DNA of 64,000 bases from Plasmodiophora brassicae (GCA_036867785.1 CP145417.1:806001-870000); one strand, 5' to 3'. Counted from the stretch's first letter, positions 23,501-33,150 are shown. Made by a program: numbers and translations. The notes: generated by a model from the sequence alone, not told the origin.

Positions 23501-24039
23501 CTGAAAACGCCTCACAACTGACCTGGACTCTGAACGGGGCAAATCGAACGAAGACGGTCAGATCGTCATCAATAAACATTGCCGTGCGTGTGGAGCCACT
23601 GACAATCCGCTGGGCGCGTATCGTTTGAAGCCCTGTGACAACGGTTTTCACCAACGCATTGCTATGAAACCGGAAGGCCCCTACCACTCGGTTGGAGGAC
23701 GTCGCGAACACGGTGACGAACATACAGGGCTTCGCCGTCAAGCTCGTCGACAGTAACACGAACCACGTTATTGACATACACTTGAACTTTCATCTGGACC
23801 CTGGTGCCCTTCGGGTCAACAAGAACAGCCGACAAGGCCGCATTGTCGACGTCGGCAGCGACCGACTGAACGTCCACGTTCCACGGGCCCAGCGTCTCCG
23901 CGTCGCGCAGTCGCCTGCAGAACCCGGTCTGCGCGCACGTGCGGAACTTGCCCTGATCGACGGCATCGCCAACGCCTAGCAGACACGCGACAGCAAGGAC
24001 GGCGACGACGACCGCGGCCCTTGCCCGCATCATCACCAT
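20548..24039 (-). CDS. GANAB: Glucosidase II alpha subunit, GH31 family (multi-exon)
   Basis: Read on the minus strand from an ATG at 24039 (in-frame ATGs at 24033 and 24030 are alternatives) to a stop at 20548. The N-terminus is a signal peptide ([19 protein letters not shown]) followed by [17 protein letters not shown], the conserved mature start of the family. Later landmarks are [57 protein letters not shown], then the catalytic [12 protein letters not shown] (nucleophile Asp) and [10 protein letters not shown] (acid/base Asp), ADVGGFF and [17 protein letters not shown]. The last residues match the distal beta domain ([11 protein letters not shown]). A confirmed intron lies between GGFFK and [10 protein letters not shown]; about eight to ten introns are present in total. 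Role: ER trimming of the two inner glucoses of N-glycans in calnexin-cycle quality control, with a beta subunit not seen here. It converges on the helicase gene, 57 bp apart. Confidence 0.9.
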
Positions 24040-24563
24040 GCGGACGCTGGACTTGCAAAACTGCCCTGTCGTTTTGGCGTCGGGGAACACCCATTTTCCG
24101 GAGAGCGCGCGCGCTGTCGCCCCCCCCCCCCCCCGCCGGATCGGCGCATCATGGTACTTATTAGTCTATTACCGACATGTACCTCCGGGCGTCCAAGTCG
24201 ACGCCCGGGAGTCGCCACGTTGCCAAGGGCACGCGTTCCCGGCCTGTCGCCTTGCTGCCGAGGCTCCACAGAGCGATTCGATGCGATCGTACCGCCTTTA
24301 CGTTTTATTGGGGCACCTGCCCATGCGGTTGGCGCGGGGCAACCACCGCTCTGCACAAACGAGATAACGTGCTCGCGAGCCAGGTGGGACTCTTCGCTGT
24401 ACTGCCCGTTGTCAACGATGCCTAGCTGGGTCAGCGTACAACCGCCGGTGCTTGGCGCTCCTGCGTTCGGCAACGAATGCAAACCCGCCACCGACGCGGT
24501 GCAAGATTACCCTGCCAGTACCATACGGTACGCAGCGCCCATTGTTGTGCCAGCCGGTTAACG
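24040..24563. other. Intergenic with C15 homopolymer
   Basis: Promoter and 5' region of GANAB plus the 3' flank of METTL9. A run of 15 C lies at 24120-24134, about 80 bp upstream of the GANAB start (G-run on its coding strand). Frames of 130-150 codons exist on both strands but are mutually overlapping, compositionally odd and without domains, so I do not call a gene. Confidence 0.45.
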
Positions 24564-25670
24564 CTATCGCTGTATTGCGCGACGGCAGATGAAGATGACG
24601 TTGTTCAGGAACGCGACGTCGTGCGCCAGGGAGATGCTGAACGACATATCTAAGGGCATCGTCGCTTTAGACACAAAGGCTGACGGCCCGCATACAACGA
24701 CTACATGGGAGCCTCGTGATCACGTCGACCTCGTAACCCATGGGCTCGAGAACATCAACGACCAGGGCGTTCGCAGCAATCTCGATTGTGCCGTCAAGCA
24801 CGTCGCCCGGCAGGCTCTGTCTGGGTTGCCGCCAACCGGTGCCGTCCTCAACACCACTGACGCACACGTCAATGGGACATTTTACCGGACGCGGTACCGT
24901 ACTATACGGTTTGAACGGGAGCACGACGGCAAGAATAAGGCAACCGTCGTCGTTGAGCATGTCGCGTAGCGTCGACAGCAGCGTCAGTGGTTCATCACAT
25001 CTGGGCCATGGTCGATCCCCCCAATACTGCTAACGACGTCCGAGCGCCATTACCGATCGAGGACGTTCAGCAGGGAGATGCAACTGAACCGGCGAAGAGC
25101 GCCGTCTTTCACGAGCGAACGCGGGTCGCAGGTCGGAACGCATTCGTACCCGAGGCTCTGCAGCCGTGCAACCATTGGCTCGGATACCTGGCCAGCTTCA
25201 ACGTGAGCTATTCGGAAGAGCACAATGGAAACGCAGGCAGGTACCTCAGTGGTCGTCACCGATTCGAACAAAGGCGCCAGGCGCGCTGTGATGGCACCAT
25301 CACCGGCGCCGACGTCGAGCAGCGACGACAGGCGGGTGCACGTCGTGTCAGACGGCTGCCCCAGGATCCACTGAGCGGCCTGCTCCGTCGAGAAGATATG
25401 CATTTCGCCGGTGCCGCACAGCGCGTTGGCATCGGTGGTCGACATGACCCATCGCAGGGCCAGAGCGGCGCACACGCGCAGGAACCCGACCTGCCGGGAC
25501 CGCTCGACGAACACGCGGGCCGCGTCGTCCGGCGCGCTCTCCCGGACGCGGCCGCGGACGCGCTCGACGAACCGGCCGACGTCCAGACTGTACCGGCACC
25601 GGCAATCCCAGGCGCACGCCGGCGCCGCTCGCGATGCCTCCAGCAACAATTGCCGACGCGACGCCCTCAT
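24564..25670 (-). CDS. METTL9: METTL9-like protein-histidine methyltransferase (four exons)
   Basis: Exons 25245-25670, 25054-25187, 24705-25000 and 24564-24649 join through GT-AG introns of 57, 53 and 55 bp, giving 313 residues with consistent phases. The order matches METTL9: VMSTTDANALCGTGEMHIFS (family motif with STTD and GxGxMxxFS), SAM motif I LLDVGAGDGAITARL, a short strand ending TTTE, then SCISLLNVLDR joined to CDEPLTLLSTLRDML, CLILAVVLPFKPY, and VDVITRLPY. Family knowledge: METTL9 makes 1-methylhistidine (pi-methyl) in His-x-His motifs. The N-terminus is Arg-rich and the start could be the upstream ATG at 25721. The last exon (SLAHDVAFLNNVIF) is more divergent than the rest, and a copy of this exon with flanks sits at 33.0 kb. 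Confidence 0.87.
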
Positions 25671-25822
25671 CCGGCCTCCACCAATGGCCTGTCTGCTGCC
25701 CGTCCTCCATAAACAGGCCATCGACTGGCACCCTGCTGGGCGGACAGTGTCAGCTGAGCGACCCGGGAGACGCACGAGAGACGTGTGCGCCACACACTAT
25801 TGTGTAATAAACCCACTGCTGG

Positions 25823-26763
25823 TCATGGGCGATCGTCGTCGCCGCCGGTCTGCGTGCTGGACTGCTTCGTGCGGGCGGCGATGAAGATCGTCTGCTGGTA
25901 GTACCGGAGCTCCTCGATGGATTCGAGGATGTCGCCCATGGCACGATGCGCCAGTTTCTTCTTCGGGCACTTGGAGAACCACTTCGGGTACCATCGCTGC
26001 GATAAATCGACGGTTACCTACCTGGCGAGTGCGACGACAACCGTGGCAGAACTGACCTTGCAGATCTCCTTGATTGTGGAGACGTCTATATTCCGGTAAT
26101 GCAGGGTGCGCTCGAACGTCGGCATGTACGCTGCGAGGAATTGCCGGTCACAATGAACTGACGAGCCACCTAGTGGCGCCTGCCAGTCGACGTCAGTGAC
26201 CACCACCAGTCATCCGTTCGGTTCACCCCGGTCACCTCGGATGGCTTTGCAACCCATCGGTTAACGAATTCCAGTACCTGAGCACACAACACGACTGAGA
26301 CGGGTTCGCCACGAATGCAATCACGTGGCGGGCGACTTGTTCCTCTGCTGCCTTCATTGTCGTTGTCGACTGTCGAACGCGGTCGGTTAGCCCACTCTTG
26401 CCGTGATTCTCGATACACCACTCGCTCATACTCTGCAACACTTCGCCACGTCACGTAAGGCACATCGCTTTGCTCAAACCTCTAACGCACCATCCTCATC
26501 ATGGTGGATGACGATTTCCGGTCCTTCGATGACTGTCTTCAGGTCGCCGTCAGTCAGAGCGACAGCGATCTCCAGGATCGTATCCTTCGTCGGATCCAGG
26601 CCCGTCCTGCAACCATCGGCCAGTCACCCGCCGACGACACGACCCTGATGCCCATCAGCAGGGCTTACATTTCGCAGTCGACCCAGACGATGGGCTGGCG
26701 AAGGCGCCGCTGCGTCGTCATGCCGGCCAGGACCGTCGCGGTCTTGCGCAGATCCAATGGCAT
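25823..26763 (-). CDS. REXO2: Oligoribonuclease, DEDDh family (six or more exons)
   Basis: First exons 26669-26763, 26491-26606 and a third starting at 26440 join through 62- and 50-bp introns; further short exons follow to the stop at 25823. Motifs in order: PIVWVDCEM joined to [14 protein letters not shown] (Exo I, catalytic Asp/Glu), [19 protein letters not shown] (the family's W-x-x-x-x-HxxSGL), a short [14 protein letters not shown] helix, [15 protein letters not shown] (Exo II, Asp), [19 protein letters not shown], and [22 protein letters not shown] (Exo III, His and Asp). Role: 3'-5' exonuclease that finishes degradation of 2-5-nt RNAs, often mitochondrial. The predicted start codon overlaps the start of the plus-strand gene at 26757; an internal Met (26721) would remove the overlap. 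Confidence 0.9.
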
Positions 26764-27425
26764 CTGAAGGCCGCCGGGACGCCGCCGTGCGCGATCGCAT
26801 CGTCAAATTCGCCGGCGGGTCCGTTCGCCTGGCGGTTCTCCTGGCCGTTGTTACCGCCCGCGAAACGGTCGTCGCGGCGCTGCCCCGTTACGTGACCTTC
26901 TTCGTGCTTGGCGCGGGCGGCGCCCTCGTCAACGTCAATGTCATTAAAAGTCCCGCTGCCAAGATCGTCGGGTTCGTACTCGCCAGCGCCCTGTTCCTTT
27001 GCGATCTCCGATACGACGCGCTTGTGTTGGTGTACGTCTCGAAGACGTTGATCCCAGATGCACTCGCCGGCAAGATCGACACGTCGTTCATGAAATGGAC
27101 CGTGGCCATCGTAGCCGTGTTCGCGGCCGCGTTCACCGCCTCCGGGCGAATGCCACCGGGCCTCGCCGTCGTCTGGATCCAGCACGCCCTCGCTCAGTAC
27201 GTCTGCGAATACGGCGACAACTACCTGGAGCGGTACGCGTTCTTCCGCCACCGGTACACGTTCGACATCGCCTGCATCGCCGTCTACGCCGCCCTGCCCG
27301 TCACGACCCTTCCCGCCCGCCTCGAGATGCAGCTCCTTCAGCTGGACATGACGGCCTGCCTCGCGTACCGCATGACAAACGCCTGGGCCACGCTCGCCCA
27401 TGCAGCCAGCCGAAAAGTTGTGTAA
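26757..27425 (+). CDS. Multi-pass membrane protein, unknown family
   Basis: 222 residues in one open frame. Five or so hydrophobic stretches are visible: ~23-45 (VRLAVLLAVVTARETVVAAL), ~45-66 (YVTFFVLGAGGALVNVNVI), ~72-92 (IVGFVLASALFLCDL), ~111-130 (WTVAIVAVFAAAFTASG) and ~172-190 (FDIACIAVYAALPVTT). Loops contain a conserved-looking QHALAQYVCEYGDNYLERYAFFRHRY stretch (given here only as landmarks around residues 140-165). I recognise no family. Head-to-head with oligoribonuclease, with overlapping start codons, so the two almost certainly share one promoter region or one of the starts is internal. Confidence 0.6.
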   Translation: MASEGRRDAAVRDRIVKFAGGSVRLAVLLAVVTARETVVAALPRYVTFFVLGAGGALVNVNVIKSPAAKIVGFVLASALFLCDLRYDALVLVYVSKTLIPDALAGKIDTSFMKWTVAIVAVFAAAFTASGRMPPGLAVVWIQHALAQYVCEYGDNYLERYAFFRHRYTFDIACIAVYAALPVTTLPARLEMQLLQLDMTACLAYRMTNAWATLAHAASRKVV

Positions 27426-27484
27426 AGCTCCCGCGCGTTTCCAGTGTCCACGTTTTGATCAGCACGACGTACGGTGTTGCACGG

Positions 27485-27511
27485 CCCCCCCCCCCCCCCC
27501 CCCCCCCCCCC
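27485..27511 (+). repeat. C27 homopolymer tract
   Basis: Twenty-seven consecutive C, 35 bp upstream of the ATG of the next plus-strand gene. It creates false polyproline/polyglycine frames on both strands. Homopolymer length may be unreliable. Confidence 0.8.
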
Positions 27512-27545
27512 GCGACTGTCGCCGACGGTCGTTCGGGAAGGCCCC

Positions 27546-27939
27546 ATGGGGTCGCGTGCCGATCCGGTCGACGACCGGACGGACTGGGCGGCGCTGATCG
27601 TGCCGCAGCGGAAGGCGGCCTTGGCGGCGCGATCCGGCGCCGCCCGGCCGCAGACGTTCGGGACGCCGCCCGTCACGAAACGGCGTCGCCGGGCGTCCGG
27701 GTCGAATTCGACATGTATGTGGCGTGAGGTTAACGTTGCCTCCACTGTGCAATGTTAACGCCCGCGCTGCAGCGAAAACAATGGCAGGTTGTTCGCCAGA
27801 GCGGGCTGAGTCGCCGGTGGGCTGGTTCGACGAAGACGTCGCGCCCGGGGAATCGCGTGTCCTCTTCTCCTGGAGCGAATTTGCCGCCCGTTGCGCGAGT
27901 GCCCTCGACACGGTTGCGTCTGAACGCGACCAGCCATGA
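27546..27939 (+). CDS. Small basic/acidic protein, 111 residues (two exons), unknown
   Basis: Exons 27546-27714 and 27773-27939 join through a 58-bp GT-AG intron in phase 1. The first half is basic with a clear nuclear-localisation-like cluster (TKRRRRAS). The second half is acidic and aromatic (VGWFDEDVAPGESRVLFSWSEF). No domain recognised. The N-terminal polyproline that an upstream start would add comes from the C27 tract, so I start at the Met after it. It converges on the kinase gene, 75 bp away. Confidence 0.55.
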
Positions 27940-28014
27940 CGTGGCTGTTCCCCTGGCTTACGTTTATACAATATGCATAATATGTTATTGTTGCACTTGC
28001 AATCGTGTGCTGGC

Positions 28015-29861
28015 CTACGTTGGCACGGCGCTTGCATCCGACGTAGCAAGCTTGCAGAGGTACAGGTATGCGTCCAGGCCTGGTACAAGCAGCCGTCAGG
28101 TGAAGGATCGCATATACGTAAACGGGGTTACCATAGCCATGCATCGGGATCAGAATCTGCCGGTGAACACGACGGTTCAGTAGGTTACCAAGCAAGCTCA
28201 GGTGCGGCAACGTACCAGATCTAACGCCAACAACCGCCAGTCGCACAAGCGGTCAGTATCTGCTTGATTGTACAGTTTCTCAGTGTTGTCCTACCTCCTT
28301 TGAACGCCCGAGCATGAAGCCTTGAGATGGGCAACCCGTACCCTGTCAAGAGTTGTCAGGCGGGGAGTGCATGAAGGTCGTTGCGCAACACACCGAATCC
28401 AGCCATTGGCGCCGCCACTGTGACAAGGAGTGACATGAGCGCCTGAATACCGAAGTCGAAGGGGGAATGCACTGACAGAGTGGACCGATGCTCGCCTGCG
28501 GTGCAGGATCTTCCACGCTCTGAGGCGTGGGCGCAGTCGAATAGGCGTACGTCCACACCTTCTGCATGTCCTTTCGTGGAATTCCTCCACCACAGTCGGC
28601 AACTAAAGGACGCTAAAACACATAGCCGTGCCAAAGGCAGCCATATCGCTTGTGTCTACCTTTCATAACGATGTCATCGTCGCCGTCGGAAATGACTACA
28701 AGGCAAATGTCACCGATGCACATCATCCGAGCGCGTCGAACGTTGCCATGGTACTTACTGACTTCGATCGGCGGCAGGTCATCCCGCTTGCCCAGATCGG
28801 TATACCTCTCTACGACAGCACGCATGGAATTCTTCAGGAGCTCGTACAGAATGTAGTGGATGTGGTCGGGAATGTGGGGGATTCGCAAATCCGTAGCCCC
28901 TTTCACGATTACTGTAGCAGGCGTCAAAGATTCTGTCAACACCGACCCGCTGATATATCCACCTTGGGGTGCTGTGCCGTAATTTCGTTCGCAGGTCTCA
29001 GTCGCGTTCGTCGCGGCGTCTACGAAACGACAGTGGGTCTCGTGCTGCACCTCGTACCAGCTGCCATGAGGGAAACGTACCATCCAGAACCTCAGCAGGA
29101 CTGCATTGTTCCTGTATGATGCCAACCCAGCCTGTGCGCGATTCGTGTAAGGACAGGTGGTGTGCTGTTAGGCAGCTGGTTCAGAACACCATTCGAATCG
29201 AAACCCGCGTCCATTGCGGGCACCGACCAATCAGGACTCGGATGCCTGCCCCAACCCGTTAGGAAACGAACGCTGTCCAATGCAGGTCGTAATTCTCACC
29301 GATCCGCGAGAAGTAGAACCGATCCAGGAAATCCTGCAGATACGGGCATTCATCAATGAACTGGTCATTGTTATTGCCGAGCGTGGCCTTCAACTCTTTG
29401 ATGCCAACCGCCATCAGCTGAACGACGTCCCGATGCCTCTGCAGCATGCCTTGTATAATCTTCATGAACGCGTGCTCGCTGTTCGTATTCGTCGGTTTCG
29501 GCGACGACGTGATCTTGATGAACGAGTCGACATAAAGCGCCTGCACCTTCTTGACGCTGGGCGTATTCGACAGCCCATAGGGAAGGTTCGTCAACTCGAC
29601 AGCCCGTTTCGCTAGACGGATCGGCAGCTCCTCGTACAGGAACGCCGCGCTCTGGACGAGCGTCGCCGACGACGACGGGACGCCGCGCCCAATATCAAAC
29701 ATGGCGCGTAGCGTCACGTCGGTCTGCGGCTTCTGGGCGAACGCCCGGATCTCTTTCATGGCGAACGACGACACACAGAGCGCGCGCCGCGTCGTCCTGC
29801 TGTACAGTTTGGCGGCATTGCCGGCGACGCGCCACCGCCATCGCATCATCATCATCATCAT
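28015..29861 (-). CDS. Mitochondrial pyruvate/branched-chain dehydrogenase kinase family (at least ten exons)
   Basis: The N-terminus has six Met codons (a CAT microsatellite on the plus strand, 29844-29861) and an Arg-rich mitochondrial presequence, then QKPQTDVTLRAMFDIGRG, LYEELPIRLAKR, PSVKKVQALYVDSF and FLDRFYFSRIG, all PDK-family. Later exons give WVGIIQEQCSPAEVLDDAA, CERNYGTAPQ, HIHYILYELLKNSMRA (ATP-site N-box), ADCGGGIPRKDMQKVWTYAY (G1), APMAGF (exon 28394-28417), GYGLPISRLHARAFKG (28295-28342), D-L (28216-28220, 5 nt), ILIPMHGYG (28132-28156) and LDAYLYLCKL to the stop (28015-28079). Family knowledge: these kinases inactivate PDH or BCKDH by phosphorylating E1-alpha in the matrix. 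PDK versus BCKDK cannot be settled; STAPTP and GDL favour PDK. The region 29100-29280 holds one or two short exons I did not resolve. Confidence 0.87.
28216..28220 (-). other. 5-nt microexon of the PDK-family kinase
   Basis: The five bases ATCTG lie between a GTTAG acceptor and a GTACGT donor. Together with the flanking exons they encode G-D-L, the conserved turn just before the GYGTDA-type motif. Skipping them shifts the frame into a premature stop. Confidence 0.75.
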
Positions 29862-30693
29862 TCGTCGTCACGCCCGACCGCAACGTACACTGTAACCGTC
29901 TGCAGCCCCGAGACAGATTCGCTGCGACAGTCTGGAAAATGCAGCTGGTCGCGTTTCTCGAACCCAGTCGGTTTCGCATCACCACGACCAGTAGCCTCCA
30001 TCATCGTCGAATCCCGTATGGACACCGCTATGAGCATGGACGTCGCGGTTTCCGCAGGGCACAATTCGTGTCCTCCCGGCCATGGAGGACGTCATCCCGA
30101 TCGTGCAGAGCGGCCGCCGCGACGTCCCCGTTTGTGGCCACCGTCTGGCCTGCAATTCCAACCTCGTGTCGCATGCTCGTTCTGGCATGCAATTTCTCGA
30201 AGATTCGGTCAAGCCTGACCCTCCCCACATGTCGTCGCCGACTCATTCCTCGTACGGATGGGGAGGTGCCCGCGGCGATCACGCTTAGGCCACGACAAGC
30301 GTTCCTGACCGCTGCTGCGACGGCATCGAACCGCTTCTGTGCCTTCAGTACGTGACGATCCGCTTTGACCGACATTGACGTCAGCAGTTATTTCGGCCTA
30401 GATAATCTGGGCATTGATTGCACGCTCCATCTCCTCGCTGACACCGTCCACCTGATGGGATCGTCGGGTAGCGGTCACGGTAGCCATTCTGCCTTATTCC
30501 AATTCATGGCGCGCATCGTTTGCAGAATGCATACAAGCACCGATCTTTATTGATCTCAAAGATGATCCCGGAACGAAAACCGGAACAAGGTCGGCGCCAC
30601 CAATGGATGGAGCTGGTTGCGCTTGTGCCCGAAAATGAATGGAATGTTGCGCTTGTTCTGGACAGATGTCACCGCCGATAGAAATTGGAGCCG
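29862..30693. other. Intergenic, no supported gene
   Basis: Frames of 60-140 codons overlap on both strands (for example 30028-30375 minus, which starts with a plausible MSVKADRHVLKAQKRF helix), but none has a recognisable domain or a clean exon partner. A short gene on the minus strand cannot be excluded. It includes the promoter of the kinase gene. Confidence 0.4.
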
Positions 30694-32103
30694 TCAGACC
30701 TTGGAGGTGTTACTAGCAACGTTTGGGCGCAAAGGCAAGCCGTCGCGGTTCTGTTTGGATGGGGTCCAAGGTCGCGTCGCTGGGTTGGCCGGCACTCTGT
30801 TGGGCAGGGTTCGTTTGCTTGACGTCCATCCGAACCTACTCAGGATCGACTTGGTCGCGGGACGGATAAAGGCGAGAAAAATCCATTGGTGCAGGGCGCT
30901 GAAGAACAACCATGTCCCGTAGGCGGCCATGAAGGACGCCGGCGACAGGCCCTGAACAAAGACAAATACAACCTGGCCTACCAACATGCCGAACCCAAAC
31001 AGCGTGCATATGGCGGTCTTCCAGGCGAACACCAGCGCGAACTTGGTCGCCTCGGCAGACAGGCCTAGATTGGCGCCACCGGTTAACAGCACCTTGGAGA
31101 TCTTGCTGGACGCCTTTACGTTCATGCACCAGAACACAAAGTTGGGGAATGCCAGGGCCACCGCCAAGGCCGTGATCCCGAACGGAAACGTCTGCGTCGC
31201 GAACGCATACAGGGCAACGCCCAGGTAGCTCGTTGCAATTCCTGCCATAGTCAGCGTGTAGGACACCATGAAAATGCGAGCCGGTCGGCTTGGAGCAGGG
31301 GCGTCCTTCGCCGCAGTGGCTCGAAGGACGAACCCAGTGGTGACCCGGGTCATGTAACCGAACGGTGCATCGCCGAACATGGCCCAGAGCATCGTCGAGT
31401 AAGGCAGCGCTTTCGCATCCAGGAAGGCGATGTTGATCCCCAGGGTCAGCGTCGCAGTCGCCATGGCCATCATGAAGATCAGCGTGAGCAGAGCGAACAC
31501 CGGCACGGGACGTACCGCGCCGCTGGCGCCGAACAGGAACGCTACGAGTCTCAGCACGATGCCGACGATGGTGATACCGCGAATGACGACAATCGTGGCA
31601 AACAGTGCCCGAATCGCAGTGGACTGGATGACGTCGCCGGCCGGGTTCGGACGCTCGTTGGCCGTCAGGGTTACGATGGTGCCAGGGGCCAGGGTGTCAA
31701 TGGCGGCAGCGCGCATGGCCGCACAGGGAACCGATGCGAACGGCGACGTCCTTTCCGTCCGATAGGTCCAGGCGGTTATCTCGAGCATGGACTGAAGATT
31801 CGACGCCGGTGCCGCGTAGAACACCACGCCGGCACACGCAACGTCGGAACAGGCCGACGCCCATTTCTCAACGTTGATGGTCGCGGTCTGGACGTGGACG
31901 AACACGATATGGCCGGACGCGGTCGCGTCGATCGTAGCGCCGTCAGCGAACCACGCAGGGCCTCTGACGGCGAACGAATCGTTCCCGAGCCGATAGGAAT
32001 ACGTCGGGATGGAATGCGCCGCCCCGGTCGCGTCGTCGTACAGTAGCGAGCGGACGGCGGGCAGGACGAGGACGGCGACGAGGACAACCCGATGCCGGCC
32101 CAT
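30694..32103 (-). CDS. Signal peptide plus lumenal domain plus seven-TM protein, unknown
   Basis: 469 residues, no intron needed. Residues 1-19 are a signal peptide (VVLVAVLVLPAVRS). Residues ~20-150 form a lumenal domain with two Cys pairs (SACSDVACAG; PCAAMRAAA) and a beta-rich look, somewhat like a PA-type domain (SGHIVFVHVQ, VVFYAAP). From ~160 to ~415 about seven hydrophobic segments follow, including LFATIVVIRGITIVGIVLRL, VFALLTLIFMMAMATATL, FGITALAVALAFPNFVFW and FGMLVGQVVFVFVQG. The tail is basic and Pro/Asn-rich. The layout (signal, ectodomain, 7TM, short tail) resembles receptor-like or GOST-type proteins, but no signature motif is visible, so I leave the function open. Confidence 0.65.
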   Translation of the reverse strand: MGRHRVVLVAVLVLPAVRSLLYDDATGAAHSIPTYSYRLGNDSFAVRGPAWFADGATIDATASGHIVFVHVQTATINVEKWASACSDVACAGVVFYAAPASNLQSMLEITAWTYRTERTSPFASVPCAAMRAAAIDTLAPGTIVTLTANERPNPAGDVIQSTAIRALFATIVVIRGITIVGIVLRLVAFLFGASGAVRPVPVFALLTLIFMMAMATATLTLGINIAFLDAKALPYSTMLWAMFGDAPFGYMTRVTTGFVLRATAAKDAPAPSRPARIFMVSYTLTMAGIATSYLGVALYAFATQTFPFGITALAVALAFPNFVFWCMNVKASSKISKVLLTGGANLGLSAEATKFALVFAWKTAICTLFGFGMLVGQVVFVFVQGLSPASFMAAYGTWLFFSALHQWIFLAFIRPATKSILSRFGWTSSKRTLPNRVPANPATRPWTPSKQNRDGLPLRPNVASNTSKV

Positions 32104-32761
32104 GATAGGCCGTACTAATAGGCGATCGGCTGTGCCGCAAGCCCACTATGAGTGTGGCCGCCCTTTTCATTAAAGGTGTTGCATTTGGTGCTCCTAACAA
32201 ACACGTAAGGGGCTGTACGGTCGATCGGGTAGGATCGCTGGAGCTCGGCAGCAAGGCCGCCCCGGCCGGGACCGCGCGAACTTGGCATAGCGGCGGTTCC
32301 CGGCGTCCACGTATGAGGGCAGGTGGCTTGGTCTCGTTGTCAGGCGGCGCCTTCGCGCCTCGCACTAGGCGCCGGGTGCCTCCGGTTCCTATCGACGACA
32401 ATCCCTTGGAATGGGGCTCCGCCTGTTCCAGCGCCTCCTGAATCTGGTCGGCATCCGAGCCCACCGCCCGGCCGTTATCCCGTTCCGGGGTCTCCAACTC
32501 CCTCCTCGCCTCCTCTCCAGCCCGGTTGCCTATCTCCGTCTTTCCGATCCCATGTCGCCCGGAACTTGTCGTTCTCGAAAGCGCTGACTTGCGCCTGGGT
32601 CTGTTCCAACATAACGACTAACCCTTCCGCTTTGCATCGAGCTCATGAACCCCTTCCGAATTAAGGGCCACTTTATCGCAACCTGATGCCATATCAACTT
32701 GGCTTGCTCATGGCGCACACACGAACTGAAAGTGGTGTAGTTCAATACGTCCAGAACAATA
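32104..32761. other. Intergenic, no supported gene
   Basis: Contains the promoter region of the 7TM gene. A frame at 32323-32664 (plus) and its antisense counterpart are Pro/Ser-rich and look like non-coding read-through. Nothing further is supported. Confidence 0.4.
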
Positions 32762-33001
32762 ATGACGGCGACGGTGGGCATAACGGTTGGGGGATGCCGG
32801 ACGACAGCGCTGCTCGACACGGGAGCCGGTATCAATGTGACCTGTCGGCAAGCGATCCAGTCCACGGGGGCAACCGTGTCTGGCGAGGGTGCTCAGCTTG
32901 AGGACTCTACGGGACGACCTGTGGGCGACGTCGGATCAGCACAGCTCCCGTTAAGCATTGGGCGTACGGTCGTTCACGTGGCGAGGGCGTCACGAGGGTA
33001 G
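32762..33001 (+). CDS. Retropepsin-like aspartic protease fragment
   Basis: 79 codons from an ATG at 32762. It has the retroviral-type protease core: a strand TVGITVGGCRTTALLDTGAG with the catalytic Asp-Thr-Gly, a following INVTCRQA, then a second half with LEDSTGRPVGDVGSAQLPLSIG that matches the flap-to-strand topology of gag-type and DDI1/SASPase-type proteases. No integrase or reverse transcriptase is nearby, so it is either a relic of an LTR retroelement or a domesticated single-domain protease. The frame closes where the METTL9-like fragment begins, which suggests truncation. Confidence 0.5.
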   Translation: MTATVGITVGGCRTTALLDTGAGINVTCRQAIQSTGATVSGEGAQLEDSTGRPVGDVGSAQLPLSIGRTVVHVARASRG

Positions 33002-33150
33002 TCGTTGTATCTAAGCGACGTCGTTCAGCCTTTCGCTGGCGCATGACGTCGCGTTCGTGAACAACGTCATCGTCATCTGCCGTCGTGCAATACTGCGGTA
33101 GCGTTAACCGGCCGCAACAACGGTGGGCGATGCGTACCGCATGGCTGGTG
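32996..33150 (+). pseudogene. Duplicated fragment of the METTL9 last intron, last exon and 3' flank
   Basis: From the GTAGTCGTTGTAT motif at 32997 through TAGCGTTAACCGGC and about 40 bp beyond, this stretch aligns with the reverse complement of about 24704-24525. The exon part has roughly one change in ten and the intron part has deletions. It retains intron sequence, exon, stop and downstream flank, so it arose by DNA duplication, not retroposition. Confidence 0.75.

Noticed and set aside
24033-24491. A 152-codon minus-strand frame upstream of the GANAB coding region.
   Set aside because: It includes the C15 tract as polyglycine, overlaps the GANAB signal-peptide exon out of frame and has no domain.
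27459-28088. A long minus-strand frame with polyglycine.
   Set aside because: The polyglycine is the C27 tract read in reverse and the rest is antisense to the small two-exon gene and the end of the kinase gene.
30028-30375. A 115-codon minus-strand ORF as a BLOC/KxDL-type small protein.
   Set aside because: No family motif on inspection and no splice arrangement that preserves the helical part; support is too weak.
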